NCBI RefSeq assembly: GCF_033958435.1
Contig: NC_134152.1
Span: 14,742,001 to 14,806,000, forward strand
Source: Carettochelys insculpta
Lineage: Eukaryota; Chordata; Testudines; Carettochelyidae
Length of the DNA stretch: 64,000 nt
Direction of reading: 5' to 3'
How positions within the stretch are numbered: the first letter of the stretch is position 1; each line of letters opens with the position of its first letter. The notes beneath the pieces are model-generated. The model did no database searches. It was not told where the DNA came from and was given only the letters and a program-made list of their open reading frames with translations. Made by a program: the position numbers and the translations under genes. Shown in pieces: positions 9,931 through 20,562 of this stretch.

Positions 9931-11916
9931 CTACCGCTCTGATACAGATGGCAAGCCAAACCCACCAAGCTGGAACTGTTTTACAGTTGGGGTGTAAAGC
10001 AAACAGAAGGCAACAAGCACAACTTATCCACAGAGCCACCTGATCTTAAGAAAGCCTTAGAGTGGACAGTTGCAAATGTAACCCTTCTGTTAATGCCAGA
10101 TGCCTGCCAGAAGGGCCGGGTTCAACTCCTGTGGGGTTTTTCTGTCAAGGACACAACCAACCGGCTCAAGCCCCCACCCAGTGGCCTGGGACAATTTCAC
10201 CCCCGTGCTGGGTGCCTGTAAGGCGGTTCTCCCCCACCCTCGCAAGCACAGAGTCTGAGATAGAAATGGCTTGTTTAATGACCATAACCTACCCCAAGGT
10301 TACAGTGACAGATGCAGTATATCTAAGCAAAGAAGAGACAAACCCCCTTCACCCAGATACCATCCCCATATGCAGTAGAACCCAGTCTCTTGCTGGGGCT
10401 CTTGGCCCTTTACCCCACACACAGTTACAGGATGTACCTTCTGCGGTGCAGTCCCAAACCCAGAGCCCACAGATACATCACCAGGGCAGTACTAGCTGTG
10501 CACTTGTCTGCAGCCTCCCCTTGCTGCCACCTGCTGCCCACCATTCCTCCTACCGGCCACCCGCTGGTCGCCATCGCTCCTACCAGCAGCCCACCAGCTG
10601 CCCCTCCTACCAGCCACCCACTGGTCACTGTCGTCCACCGCTCCTCCTACCAGCACCCACCAGTCCACTGCTGCTCCTACCAATCACTGTAGTCCACCAC
10701 AGCTTCCAACCCCCCTGCTTGGGATCACCCTGAGGCAGAACCCTATGATTTCAGCTCCACATGGCCCCAGCTGCCACTCTGAGATTTCAGCTCTTGATAT
10801 CTTTACTAGGAAGTTTCACAAACACCCTAGCATCCCACAATATCTTTTAACAGGTAGAGAGAATTAGTCAAGCCAAACTTATAGCTCCAAGGCCAAGACA
10901 CTCAGCACACTGACTCAAGCAATACTTCCTCCTCTTTTACAATGCTTTAAACCAGGGAGCCCTGTGTAATCAATGTCTTATGCAGCTATGGTGACTGCCC
11001 TGTCCCCCACAACAACCCAGAGCATTGGTGAGATCTCACAACTCTCGCACTAAATGTCAGCTTAAATTGTGATTTTACAACTACATGTTTACAATAGACC
11101 AAATCTCATGGCTTACTTGCTACCCATTAGGCTTTGCCTGAAAGGTATCACACATGCACACCTTTGCATTCTCATGCAAACGATTTCTGGGAGACACATT
11201 CCTCCCAGCCTTCAGCAGCACTGCGTTCCTGCTGCCACATTCCCTACACAGATATGAAAAATTCGTTGACAAAAATTGGTAACAGAGGAAAAATCATAAA
11301 ATAATTGACTTTAACAAAAGTATACAGAAAACATATGTTTGTTACTGGATGGTTCACAATGTTCTTAATTGTAGTTGGTGTATTTTTGTTGTTGTTTTGT
11401 TGTTTGTTTTTGCTTGCCTGTTTGGTTTTTTACTGTGATTTTATAGACAGGTTCCAGTAATAACTCTAAACTTCACACACTTCCTGAACAGGCACACATA
11501 TCAAATTAAATTTAGCGGCTACAAAACTGGCCACAAATGTTAGGACCACACAGCTGTCATAAAGCATGTGCATGAACAAGAAATAGATCATATTGATTCC
11601 AAAGTTTTTACTTGTTGCTAAATTTTACACAATATCTAAACTGCATCCTGAGGATGGCAAACATGTGTACCTCAGGAATGCCATTGCCAGATGGATGCAA
11701 GAGCTGGTCAAAGTATATTAGGCAAACAGTGTGGTGTAACACAACCCCTCTGTGTATTTAGTCACAGACACTGGCCTGGGGTTAATCAGGTTTGGTGCAT
11801 TAAACATAAAGGATGGTGACTGTGTGAATGCTGTGCTACAATTAACACTAATGATACTAAAAGAGGCTGGACTCGTCAGTTACACAAAGAATTGGTTCAC
11901 AAGGTGATATGGATAC
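9931..11916. other. Unclassified region with a degenerate minisatellite
   Basis: No gene recognised. At about 10535-10690 a loose repeat of units resembling CTCCTACCAGCCACCCACTGG recurs with Pro/Ser-rich translations. The 223-codon open frame over it (10062-10733) is low complexity and is not called. At 11390-11425 there is a T/G-rich stretch. Confidence 0.35.
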
Positions 11917-11980
11917 AAAATATGGTCTGTAACAGCAACGAAGGGTCCTGTGGCACCTTATAGCCTAACAGAAAAGTTTT

Positions 11981-12018
11981 GAGCATGAACTTTCATGAGC
12001 ACAGACTCACTTCATCAG
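11981..12018 (-). ncRNA. Hammerhead-ribozyme-like motif (left arm)
   Basis: Mirror copy of the right-arm motif on the - strand: CTGATGA is the complement of 12012-12018, followed by a short stem, GAAA and a small stem III, with the cleavage side near 11981. Penelope-like elements are known to carry hammerhead motifs in their terminal repeats. Activity of this copy is not shown. Confidence 0.5.
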
Positions 12019-12573
12019 ATGCTGTTCTTGGAAATCTGCAGGGCCAGGTATAAATAAGTCAGAACAAGGGTGGGGATAACAAGGCTAGCTCAGTCAGCAA
12101 GGGTGAAGCTTACTACCAGCAGTTGATCTGGAGGTGTGAACACCAAGGGAGGGGAAGCTGCTTTTGTATTTAGCCAGCCATTCGCAGTCTTTGTTTAAGC
12201 CTGAGCTGAGGGTGTCAAATTTGCAGATGAATTGTAGCTCAGAAATTTCTCTTTGGAGTCTGGTCCTGAAATTTTTAAAATTTTTAAAATTTTAACAGTA
12301 GCTATCCTACAGCAAAAAAATTTCAGGACCAGACTCCAAAGAGAAATTTCTGAGCTACAATTCGTCTGTAAATTTGACACCCTCAGCTCAGGCTTAAACA
12401 AAGACTGTGAATGGCTGGCTAAATACAAAAGCAGCTTCCCCTCCCTTGGTGTTCACACCTTCAGATCAACTGCTGGTAGTAAGCTTCACCCTTGCTGACT
12501 GAGCTAGCCTTGTTATCCCCACCCTTGCTCTGACTTATTTATACCTGGCCCTGCAGTTTTCCAAGAACAGCAT

Positions 12574-12612
12574 CTGATGAAGTGAGTCTGTGCTCATGAA
12601 AGTTCATGCTCA
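12574..12612 (+). ncRNA. Hammerhead-ribozyme-like motif (right arm)
   Basis: The core box CTGATGA (12574-12580) is followed by a stem II of five pairs (12582-12586 with 12593-12597, one G-U), then GAAA (12598-12601). A tiny stem III follows: A12601-U12610, G12602-C12609, U12603-G12608. Cleavage would fall after C12611. Upstream AACAG and downstream CTGTT can form stem I. One extra A (12581) lies between the core and stem II and may weaken catalysis. The fold is read by eye. Confidence 0.55.
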
Positions 12613-12713
12613 AAACTTTTCTGTTAGGCTATAAGGTGCCACAGGACCCTTCGTTGCTGTTACAGATCCAGGCTAACACAGCTACCCCTCCAATACTTGA
12701 AAATATGGTCTGT

Positions 12714-13348
12714 GTACTCAGTTGCTTAAACTTTTCCATACCTGACTTTTATCATATGCTTGTGGTTACCATGTAATGGACCCCTATTTCAATTTTTAAT
12801 TTTGCCAGGCCCACCTGATTCCATTTCCATCCCTATGCTAGAAGACAACAGTCTGAAGTCACTGTTGACAACCACTATTTATAATAGGGAATGATACAAG
12901 CCAGTTTTATAGGTTTCTTATGGGTGTTTCCAGTGGTTTATTCTATTTATTCTATTCTAAATTGCTTGCCGCCCAGCAAGACAAGTAAGAGCAGTCCAGG
13001 GCTCTGTTTATGTGTCTTGCTCCTTTGAACTTTTTCTTTGTTTCTGTGATGTGGTGGCTTAACCATTTAACAGCCATAATTACAGTTTGTAACACTCGAC
13101 ATTTCAAGGGTAAAGTCTCTGCCCCAGCCTTACAAATTCCATTACATTTTTTCTCCCCCACTACATATTTCACATTCATATGGACCTCTTGCACTAGCAA
13201 CCCAGCATGTCCACACTTTAGTACACATTGTGAGGATTTTTAAGGAGGGACTAAGGAGATTCCCTAGCTTGTGGCTTTCTGTCATGTTAGCTTGTGATTC
13301 CAACAGAGGTACAGCTCACTTACCTACCAGAGTGGTGGCCAGGGTCAC
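12714..13348. other. Unclassified DNA
   Basis: No supported gene or repeat in this stretch between the Penelope-like element and Harbinger B. Confidence 0.4.
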
Positions 13349-13589
13349 AATAGCTGTGTCTACACGTGCACGCTACTTCGAAGTAGCGGCACTAACTTCG
13401 AAATAGCGCCCGTCGCGGCTACACGCATCAGGCGCTATTTCGAAGTTAACTTCGACGTTAGGCGGCGAGACGTCGAACTCGCTAACCCCATGAGGAGATA
13501 GGAATAGCGCCCTACTTCGACGTTCAACGTCGAAGTAGGGACAGTGTAGACGATCCGCGTCCCGCAACGTCGAAATTGCTGGGTCCTCC

Positions 13590-15858
13590 ATGGCGGCCAT
13601 CAGCTGGGGGGTTGAGAGACACTCTCTCCAGCCCCTCAGCTCACTGGTGGCCGCGTGGAGCGGCCCCTTAAAGGTCCCCTCCCCAGCCCTGACTCTGCAG
13701 GAAGCTGAGGCAACGTGCAGGCTGCAGCCTGCACATGCGGGCAGCCTGCAGAGCCCTCAGCCCACCACACAGCAGCGACAGCGAGCCAGGAGCCCCCCCA
13801 GCGCCCCCAGGGGACACCCCCCCCCCAAGGGGAGCCAGGGCAGCCAGCCCAGCCAGAGGGCCACCCAGTCTGGGAAGCGGCAGCGGGGCCCCTCCTGGAC
13901 AGAGGCCGAGCTGCGGGACCTGCTGGGGCTCTGGAGCGAGGAGGAGGTGCTCCAGGTAATGGGGAGCAAGAGGCGGAATGCGGATGCGTTCGCTCGGCTG
14001 GCCGACGGCCTGGCTGCCCGGGGTCACCCTGCCCGCACTCCGGACCATGTCCGGAGTAAGGTGAAGGAGCTGCGGCAGGGTTACTCCCGGGCCCGGGATG
14101 CGGCCAGCCGATCTGGGGCCGCCCCCGTCACTTGCCCCTTTTACAGGGAGCTCAGGGACATCCTGGGCTCCCGGCACACCTCCTCCCCTCCGGCCACCCT
14201 TGACACCTCGGCTGACGAGCCCCAGCAGGCCCTGCAGCCGGAGTCCGACCCGGAGGCAAGCCCCGCACCCCGGGGGCCCCCCCCGGAGGCCATCCCCGAG
14301 ACATCGCGGCAGGAGGAGGAGGAGGAGGAGGAGGGGGGCTCCTCCTCCACCAATTCCAGCCTGCAGATCCTCCTCCTGCCATTCCAGAGCAGCAGCAGGG
14401 CCTCCGACCCCCGGGGATCTCCGGACCGTGGGAGCGGACCCACAGGTAGGTACCCCTCTCTGGTGGACACCCCGGGGCTGGAGGGGCGGGGGTAACAGAG
14501 ATGTGTCCAGGGCCCCCCACACGCTCACATGGCCATGGCCCCAAGGACACCAGGGCCATGGCCCTCACAGCACTGCAGCCGTCAGCCCGTGCCCCCCCCA
14601 CACCCTGCATGACAGTGCCATGCCCCATCCCCGGGCCAGGGGGGAGCGGAACCTCGAGCGGCCCCCGGGCGGAGGGGGTGGGACACCGCGCAGCAGCAGC
14701 ATGTGATGGAGTGGGGGGAGTGCCAAAGGGAGACTCAGGCTACATATGAGCCACAAGAGCCGAGGAGCTCCCAGGGCCAAAGGAGCATCCTGGCGCTACA
14801 GCTGGCAGGTGACACCTCTGCCCTGAGCAAACAGGAGGGAGGAGCCGAGCTGGCTTGGAATTGGGGGGCAAGGGCGGGGGCCACAGGTAGAGGCTAGGGG
14901 AAGGGAGAGCTGGTAGGCAGCCAGCCAGAGGAGGGGGAAAGCTGCATCCCAGAGGGGCCCCCCTTGGGGTCTTCTTCCCACGACGGGTTGGAAGGACTGT
15001 CTCTTCCACCAGCTGGTGCTGTCACTCCTGCCAGAAACTGGCCATCTGTGGCCTAAGAAACCTCTCCTGCTCTCAGACCCTGCGGGGTGAAGTGAGAGTC
15101 GCTCCCACCAGGGGACGGGGTGCAGGGCAGGGGGACCCCTGAACCCCATCCATCACAGCAGCATCTCCCGGGGACGGGGATGGGGAACCTGCAGCACAGG
15201 GCGGGGGGGACAAAGGCCACGGCTCGGGGCCCACACTAACGCCTGTCTCCATTCTTCTTTCCCCCCTCCTCTCCTGTGTCCTGCACCTGCACCTGCACCA
15301 TCCGAAGGACCGGAAGAGAGCGCCGGCGAGGCCTCAGTTGTCCCGGAGAGCCCTCCGGGACCCTCGCTCCAGGGCAGCCCCTCGGCCGAGGAACGACCGG
15401 CCCCGCGGAGGGCAAGACGGCGGACCCCGCGCCTACTACCGGCGGCGGCGACGGACCCCCAGCTGCTGGCCATCCTCCGCCGGCAGCTGGAGGTGTCGGA
15501 GCAGCACCTCCAGCTGCAGGAGCGGGCGCTGGCCTGGCGCCAGGAGGCATGGGGGGCCTATATGCAGACATTCAACTGGCTGGTTGATTACCTGGCCCCC
15601 ACCATGCCGCGCCGGCCGAGCCATCGCCTGCCCTGCCCGCTCCTGCAGCCCCACCACCAGCTGCTCCAGCCGTCGCCGGGCCGTCCACCGTCGCCCCACC
15701 ACCCACCCGTGAGGGCCACAGTGCCGAGGGACCCCTGGAGCCACCTGAGACTCGCCGGCACCGATACCTTCCTGTGCAGCCCGCTCCCACCCAGCCGCGG
15801 ACCAGACTGCAGGCACGGCGGGTCTCCCGGCCGGGCACGCCCAGTGCTGGGCTCTAGG
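13590..15858 (+). pseudogene. Myb/SANT-like protein gene of Harbinger B
   Basis: Exon 1 is continuously open from ATG 13590, although the ATG used by copies A, C and D is missing here, so the true start is unsure. The SANT-like domain occupies about residues 97-193: PSWTEAELRDLLGLWSEEE, GSKRRNADAFARLADG, HVRSKVKELRQGYSRARD, TCPFYRELRDILG. An acidic Glu run and a Ser-rich stretch follow. The donor CCACAG|GTAGGT lies after 14445. Exon 2 (from about 15294) keeps the helical QLEVSEQHLQLQERALAW-type region. The acceptor seems destroyed: where A and D have TTCCGCAG, B reads TCCTGCAC with a duplicated CTGCAC. Without splicing, the protein would end at 14495 after the donor. Confidence 0.75.
14702..15157 (+). 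mobile_element. Solo LTR inside the Myb intron (copy B)
   Basis: Orthologous to the insert of copy A: TGTGATGGAGTGGGG at left, CCATCACA at right, with GCAGCA on both sides. It is 456 bp. The polyadenylation hexamer region of copy A reads CCTAAGAAACCTC here, so the signal is mutated. Confidence 0.75.
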
Positions 15859-16278
15859 GGCGAGGGGCCCGGGATGTGGCCCCCCCCCTTGTTGTATATA
15901 GTTTGACTGTTTGTTTTTGGTGCCCCCATTTGCCCCGTCCCCCCCATGTAAATAGTTCTCCCCGTTCTCCTCCCTGCTTTTCTTTTTTGTTGATGGCGCA
16001 CACTTCTTTGCTTTGTTGTTGTATTGTTTTATTTGTGCACATCTTGCTTTGGTTGAACGTTTGTCCCTCCTTTTTGGTTTGTGTTTTACATATTTATTTA
16101 TTTACAAAAAAAAAAAAAGTTTCGTAAAGACGAAAAAAAGTTTACGTTCACCCACAAGTTCGTGCTGTCATTTGTCCAGGACAAGTGGGGGGGGGGGCGG
16201 TGGGGTGCTCCATGGTGTGGGCTTTGGGGCAGGAGTGTGGGGGAGGAAGGGGCGGGCAGTAGGGGGCCTGGGCAGAGT

Positions 16279-17673
16279 TCACCCCGCGGCCTGTTGGTCG
16301 AAGTGGGCCCGCGGGGCCTCCCGGACCCGGGTCCCCTCTGGGTCCACCTGCCGCCTGGGGGCAGCAGGTGGCTGCACGTGTGCCCTGCCGGCCTCCACGG
16401 CCCAGCCCTGCAGAAAGGTCTCCCCCTTGCTCTCCACAAGATTGTGCAGGGCGCAGCAGGCACCCACAATCTGGGGGATGTTGTTGGGGCCCGCATCCAG
16501 GCGGGCCAGGAGACATCGCCAGCGTCCCTTGAGGCGGCCAAATGAGCGCTCCACCACCTGGCGCGCACGGTTCAGGCGCTCGTTGAAGCGCTCCTGGCTA
16601 GCGGAGAGATGGCCCGTGTAGGGGTGCATGAGTCACGGCCGGAGGGGGTAGGCCGCATCTGCGATGACGCAGAAGGGCATGGTGGTGTCCCCCAGAGGGA
16701 TCTCCCGCTGGGGGATGTAGGTCCCCGCCTCCAGCCGGCGGCACAGGCCCGAGTTCCGGAAAACCTGGGCGTCGTGGGTGCTGCCAGGCCTGCCCATGTA
16801 AATGTCCTGGAAATGTCCCCGGCTGTCCACCAAGGCCTGCAGGACGACAGAATGGTAGCCCTTCCGATTGAGGTATCGTCCTCCACTGTGATGCGGGGCG
16901 CGGATGGGGATGTGAGTCCCATCCAGAGCCCCGAAGCAGTTGGGAAAGCCCAGGGTGGCAAAGGCGGCAACAGTGGCATGTGGGTCCCCCAGCCTCACGA
17001 GCCTGTGCAGGAGCATGGCGTTGATGGCACGCACGACCTGCAGAGAAAGCACATGGGACAGCCCCAATGAGGGGTGAGCAGGGTGTGTGTGGCCCTGCCC
17101 TACCCTGCCCTGCCCTGCCCTGCCCTGCCCTGGCCCCAGCCCCCCTGCCCTGCCCTGCCCTGCCCTGCCCTGGCCCCCCTGCCCTGCCCTGGCCTCCCCC
17201 CATGGGTTCTCTTACCTCCATGAAGACAGCCCTGACGGTGGCCTTTCCGACACCAAACTGCTGCCCCACGGATCGGTAGCTGTCCGGAGTGGCCAGCTTC
17301 CAGACAGCAATGCCGACCCGTTTCTCCACAGGGAGGGCACGCCGCATGGCAGTGTCCCGGTGCCTGAGTGCGGGGGTGAGCCACTGGCACAGCTCCAGGA
17401 ATGTCTGCCGGGTCATCCTGAAGTTCCTGAGCCAGTGGTCGTCGTCCCACTCCCCAAGCACCAGCCGCTCCCACCAGTCGGTGCTGGTGGGGTAGCTCCA
17501 CAGCCGCCGGCGTGTGAGGCAGGGGGTGGAGCGGGGTGCTGCAGGGGTAGGGGTTGAGCCCTGCTGCCCTGGGGGCATCTCCTCCCCTGGGGCAAGAAGG
17601 TAGTCAGCTGCCTCCCACATGGCATGGGCCAGGGCAAGCCCTGCTCCTGCTGGGAGGGCTGCGTGGACCTCTA

Positions 17674-17705
<32 letters not shown>

Positions 17706-17713
17706 GGGTCCAT
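16279..17713 (-). pseudogene. Harbinger DDE transposase, copy B (single in-frame TGA)
   Basis: Exon 1, 17216-17713, is open for 166 codons from MDP plus about 10 Gln. It includes the helix-turn-helix-like region (EKRVGIAVWKLATPDSYRSV, QQFGVGKATV). The intron is 17038-17215 (GTAAGA...TCTGCAG). Exon 2, 16279-17037, holds the catalytic Asp near residue 205 (ALDGTH), Asp near 255 (GSTHD) and Glu near 329 (RQVVERSFGRLKG). The only break is TGA at 16633-16635 (codon 301), where copy A has Trp. The rest is open to the end. Expected length is 418 residues, normal for the family. Confidence 0.85.
17093..17193. repeat. (CCCTG)n array in transposase intron B
   Basis: Two blocks of CCCTG/GCCCT pentamers separated by GGCCCCAGCCCCC. 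The array lengthens this intron to 178 bp against 144-145 bp in copies A and D, where the matching segment is C/T-rich without the array. It is probably slippage after insertion. Confidence 0.8.
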
Positions 17714-18301
17714 GACTGCGGCGCCCGGGGTCTGTGTGCCTATGGCTCCTCAGACCGCGTGCTGTGCAGGCTGAGTGTATGTGGGAGGGGCCCTTTAAGG
17801 GAGCAGCTAGCTGTTGCCCCGGAAGCGCTAGTCCGCCCGTTGACCCTGTCTGCACCTGTGCCTGGCATCCCTATTTCGATGTGTGCTACTTTGACGTGTA
17901 GACGTTCCCTCGCTGCGCCTACTTCGATGTTGGGCTGAGCAACGTCGAAGTTGAACATTGACGTTGCTGGCCCTGGAGGACGTGTAGACGTTATTCATCG
18001 AAATAGCCTATTTCGATGTCGCAACATCGAAATAAGCTATTTCGATGTTGGCTTCACGTGTAGACGTAGCCAATGTGAGTCAAAAATGACTAGTGGAACA
18101 CTCTGACAGGAATCTTGCTCTGTCCAAAGATGATAGCCATTCAGCTATGTGCTTGTCTCCTCGGTATATTGTTGAAGGAACAGAAGTTTGATGCTGTGTA
18201 GATGCAAGCACGAGGCCTTTATTACGCACAGCTGGTAGAGTGTCACTTTGCTTGTTAGGCTTGGTGAGACTGACAAACAGCTGATTACAATGAATTATAT
18301 A

Positions 18302-20562
18302 AGCCGTGTTTACACTAGCCGGCTATTTCGAAATAGCCGTTCCAACTTCGAAATAGCGCCCGCCGCGCCTAGATGTGTTAAGCGCTATTTTGAAGTTGAA
18401 ATCAACGTAAGGCGGTGAGACATCGAAATCGCTATCCCCATCAAAAGATGGGAATAGCGCCCTACTTCAACATTGAACATCAAAGTAGGGCTTGTGTAGA
18501 CAATCCGCATCCCGCAACATCGAAATAGCGGGGTCCTCCATGGCGGCCCGCAGCTGTGGGGTTGAGAGATGCTCTGTCCAGCCCCTGAGCTCTCTGGTCA
18601 CCGCATGCAGCAGCCCCTTAAAGCTCCCCACCTCCTTATTTCCTGTGGCAGGAAGCTGAGAGCGTGCAGGCAGCAGCACCGACATATGTACAGCCTGCAC
18701 GCTTGCCAGACACCCCAATCCACCACCCAGCACCCATGGCAGCCAACCAGCCCCGCAAGCTCCCACAGGGCACCCCCCAAAGGGGAGCCAGGGCTCCCAG
18801 CCATGCAGCCAGGGAGGGAAGAGACAGCGGGGCCCCTCCTGGTCGGACGCCGAGATCTGGGACCTGCTGGGGCTCTGGAGCGAGGAGGAGGTGCTACAGG
18901 TAATGGGGAGCAAGCGGCGGAACACAGCTGCATTCGCCCGGCTGGCCGAGGGCCTGGCTGCCCAGGGTCACCCTGTCCGCACTCCTGACCATGTCAGGAG
19001 TAAGGTCAAGGAGCTGCGGCAGGGTTATGCCCAGGCCCGGGACATAGCCAGCCAGTCTGGGGCCGCCCCCTCTGCTTGCCCCTTTTACAGGGAGCTCAGG
19101 GAGATCCTGGGCCCCTGGTACACCACCTCCCCCTGGCCACCCTTGACACCTTGGCCGACGAGCCCCAGCAGGCCTTGGAGCTGGAGTCTGGCCCAGAGGC
19201 CAGCCCTGCACCCCGAGGGCCCACAGAGGAGCCCACCCCTGGGACAGCAGAGAAGGAGGAGGAGGGCTCCAGCGATAGGGGCCTCCTCATCGACCTCCCC
19301 TCCCGCAGCTCCAGCAGGGCATCCACCCGACGGGGATCCCCCGACCGTGGGAGCTGACTGTCAGGTACGTACTCCAGGTGCACACCACCGGGTTAAAGGG
19401 CAAGAACAAGGGACAACCAGGGCCCTCTACACACCCAGCTGACCACAGCCCCAAGGACAGCAGTGGCACATCCCTCAGAGCCCATCAGTCCCTGCCCCCC
19501 AGGACAGCACCATGCCCCACCCCTGGGGATAGGGGGGAGCAGAACCTCAGAAGGGGTCCCCCCTGAGGGGGATACCACACCCATCATCAGCATCTCTGGG
19601 GGACAGGGGATGGGGAACTAGCAGCAGAGGGGTGGGAGGACGTGGGCCACGGGTCAGGGCCCAGACTAACGGCTGTCTGCGCTCTTCCCCCTCTGTTCCG
19701 CAGCCGCACCATCTGAGGGCCTCAAGAGCACAGGAGCTGCATCCGTCGTGCCGGACAGCCCACCGGGGCCATTTCAGCAGGCGAGCCCAGTGGCAGAGCA
19801 GGCACTGGCCACAGGACAAGCCCAACAGCGGCGGAGCCATCCCTGGGTGTCCCCTGACCCCCAGCTCCTCGCCACCCTTTGACGTCAGGTGGAGGTTTCG
19901 GAGCACCGCCTGCAAGTGGAGGAGCACTGGCTCCACTTGCAGAAGTGAGCACTGGCCTGGCACCAGGAGGCTTGGGGGTCCTTCATGAGGACATTTGAGC
20001 AGATCTCCGAACACATGGCACCCCTGCTGCTCTGGCCGCCATCACTCCCAGGCACCATCCACCTGTCCTGCTGGAGCCTGCTGTGGAGGGGGACCGTGGG
20101 GACCAGGAACCAGCCCGGCCATACCTACCAGTTCTTCCGGCCCTCAACCAGCCTCGATGGGGCCTCTGGCCCAGATGTGGGGCGCACCCCTCCACACCAG
20201 GCGCCGGACAGTAGGGGCAAAGGAGGCCAAGGACTGGGCCCTCCAGGCCCCCCTTTGTACATATTTACCCCGCAATTAATTGTAAATAGTTGGCTTGCTC
20301 CCCCCTCCTTTAGTAGCTGTCACCCCCCATGTATGTAGTTCCCCCATTAATGTAAAAGTTCATTGTTTGGTTTCAAGAAGGTTTTGGTTTATTTACAACA
20401 AAACAAACGTGTGGGTGTGTGCTCAGTGGTGTCGGCGTGGGGGCAGGTCGTGTTGTTGGGGTGGGGCGGTGGATGACTCACCAGCAACTGGCCTTGCCAG
20501 TGTTCACCCCGCAGCCTGCTCAAAATGGGCCCGCAGGGCCTCCCGGACCCAGATCCCCTCAA
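18302..20562 (+). mobile_element. Harbinger element, copy C (truncated)
   Basis: The left end AGCCGTGTTTACAC and the Myb-like gene are present, but the element stops inside the last codons of the transposase (CCTCCCGGACCCAGATCCCC) at about 20562, where CR1 sequence begins. The transposase body and right end are missing. It is more diverged than A, B and D, and its Myb intron is only 339 bp because it lacks the solo LTR. Confidence 0.8.
18736..20213 (+). pseudogene. Myb/SANT-like protein gene of Harbinger C
   Basis: Exon 1 starts at ATG 18736 (MAANQPRK). The SANT blocks GSKRRNTAAFARLAEG, HVRSKVKELRQGYAQARD and ACPFYRELREILG are readable at about 18840-19110. The frame shifts near 18825 and again near 19120. 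A TGA lies just before the donor TGTCAG|GTACGT (19364/19365). The acceptor is TTCCGCAG at 19703, and exon 2 keeps the heptad-like VEVSEHRLQVEEHWLHLQK region with stop codons. The empty LTR site lies in the intron near 19580. Confidence 0.7.

Larger units (their letters stand above)
11931..12699 (+). mobile_element. Fold-back Penelope-like element
   Basis: Two arms of about 346 bp, 11931-12276 and 12316-12661, are near-perfect inverted complements separated by a 39-bp AT-rich spacer. Beyond the right arm the element continues to the typical Penelope tail (AGGCTAACACAGCTACCCC). The whole is flanked by a 14-bp direct repeat AAAATATGGTCTGT at 11917-11930 and 12700-12713, which defines the insertion exactly. 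Each arm carries the GGTGCCACAGGACCCTTCGT end block and a hammerhead-like core. No reverse transcriptase or GIY-YIG frame is retained. Confidence 0.75.
13352..18071 (+). mobile_element. Harbinger element, copy B (4.7 kb)
   Basis: Same layout as copy A: a Myb-like gene on + and a transposase on -. The ends are AGCTGTGTCTACACGTG and CACGTGTAGACGTAGCC, with an AAT duplication at 13349-13351 and 18072-18074. The 31-nt palindrome recurs at 13510-13540. This is the best preserved copy. The Myb exon 1 is open for 301 codons, and the transposase is open except for one TGA. It carries the solo LTR in the Myb intron. Confidence 0.9.

Noticed and set aside
10062..10733. 223-codon open frame, Pro/Ser/His-rich
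   Set aside because: It lies over a degenerate CTCCTACCAGCCACC minisatellite, has no domain, no splice context and frame-independent openness. It looks like a composition artefact.
13590..14495. Host MSANTD-type gene
   Set aside because: The SANT protein lies within transposon ends, converges on a transposase and recurs in four copies, so it is the Harbinger Myb gene rather than a host gene.
17093..17193. CRISPR-like or satellite array
   Set aside because: Pentamer repeat without spacers, inside a transposase intron. A simple microsatellite.
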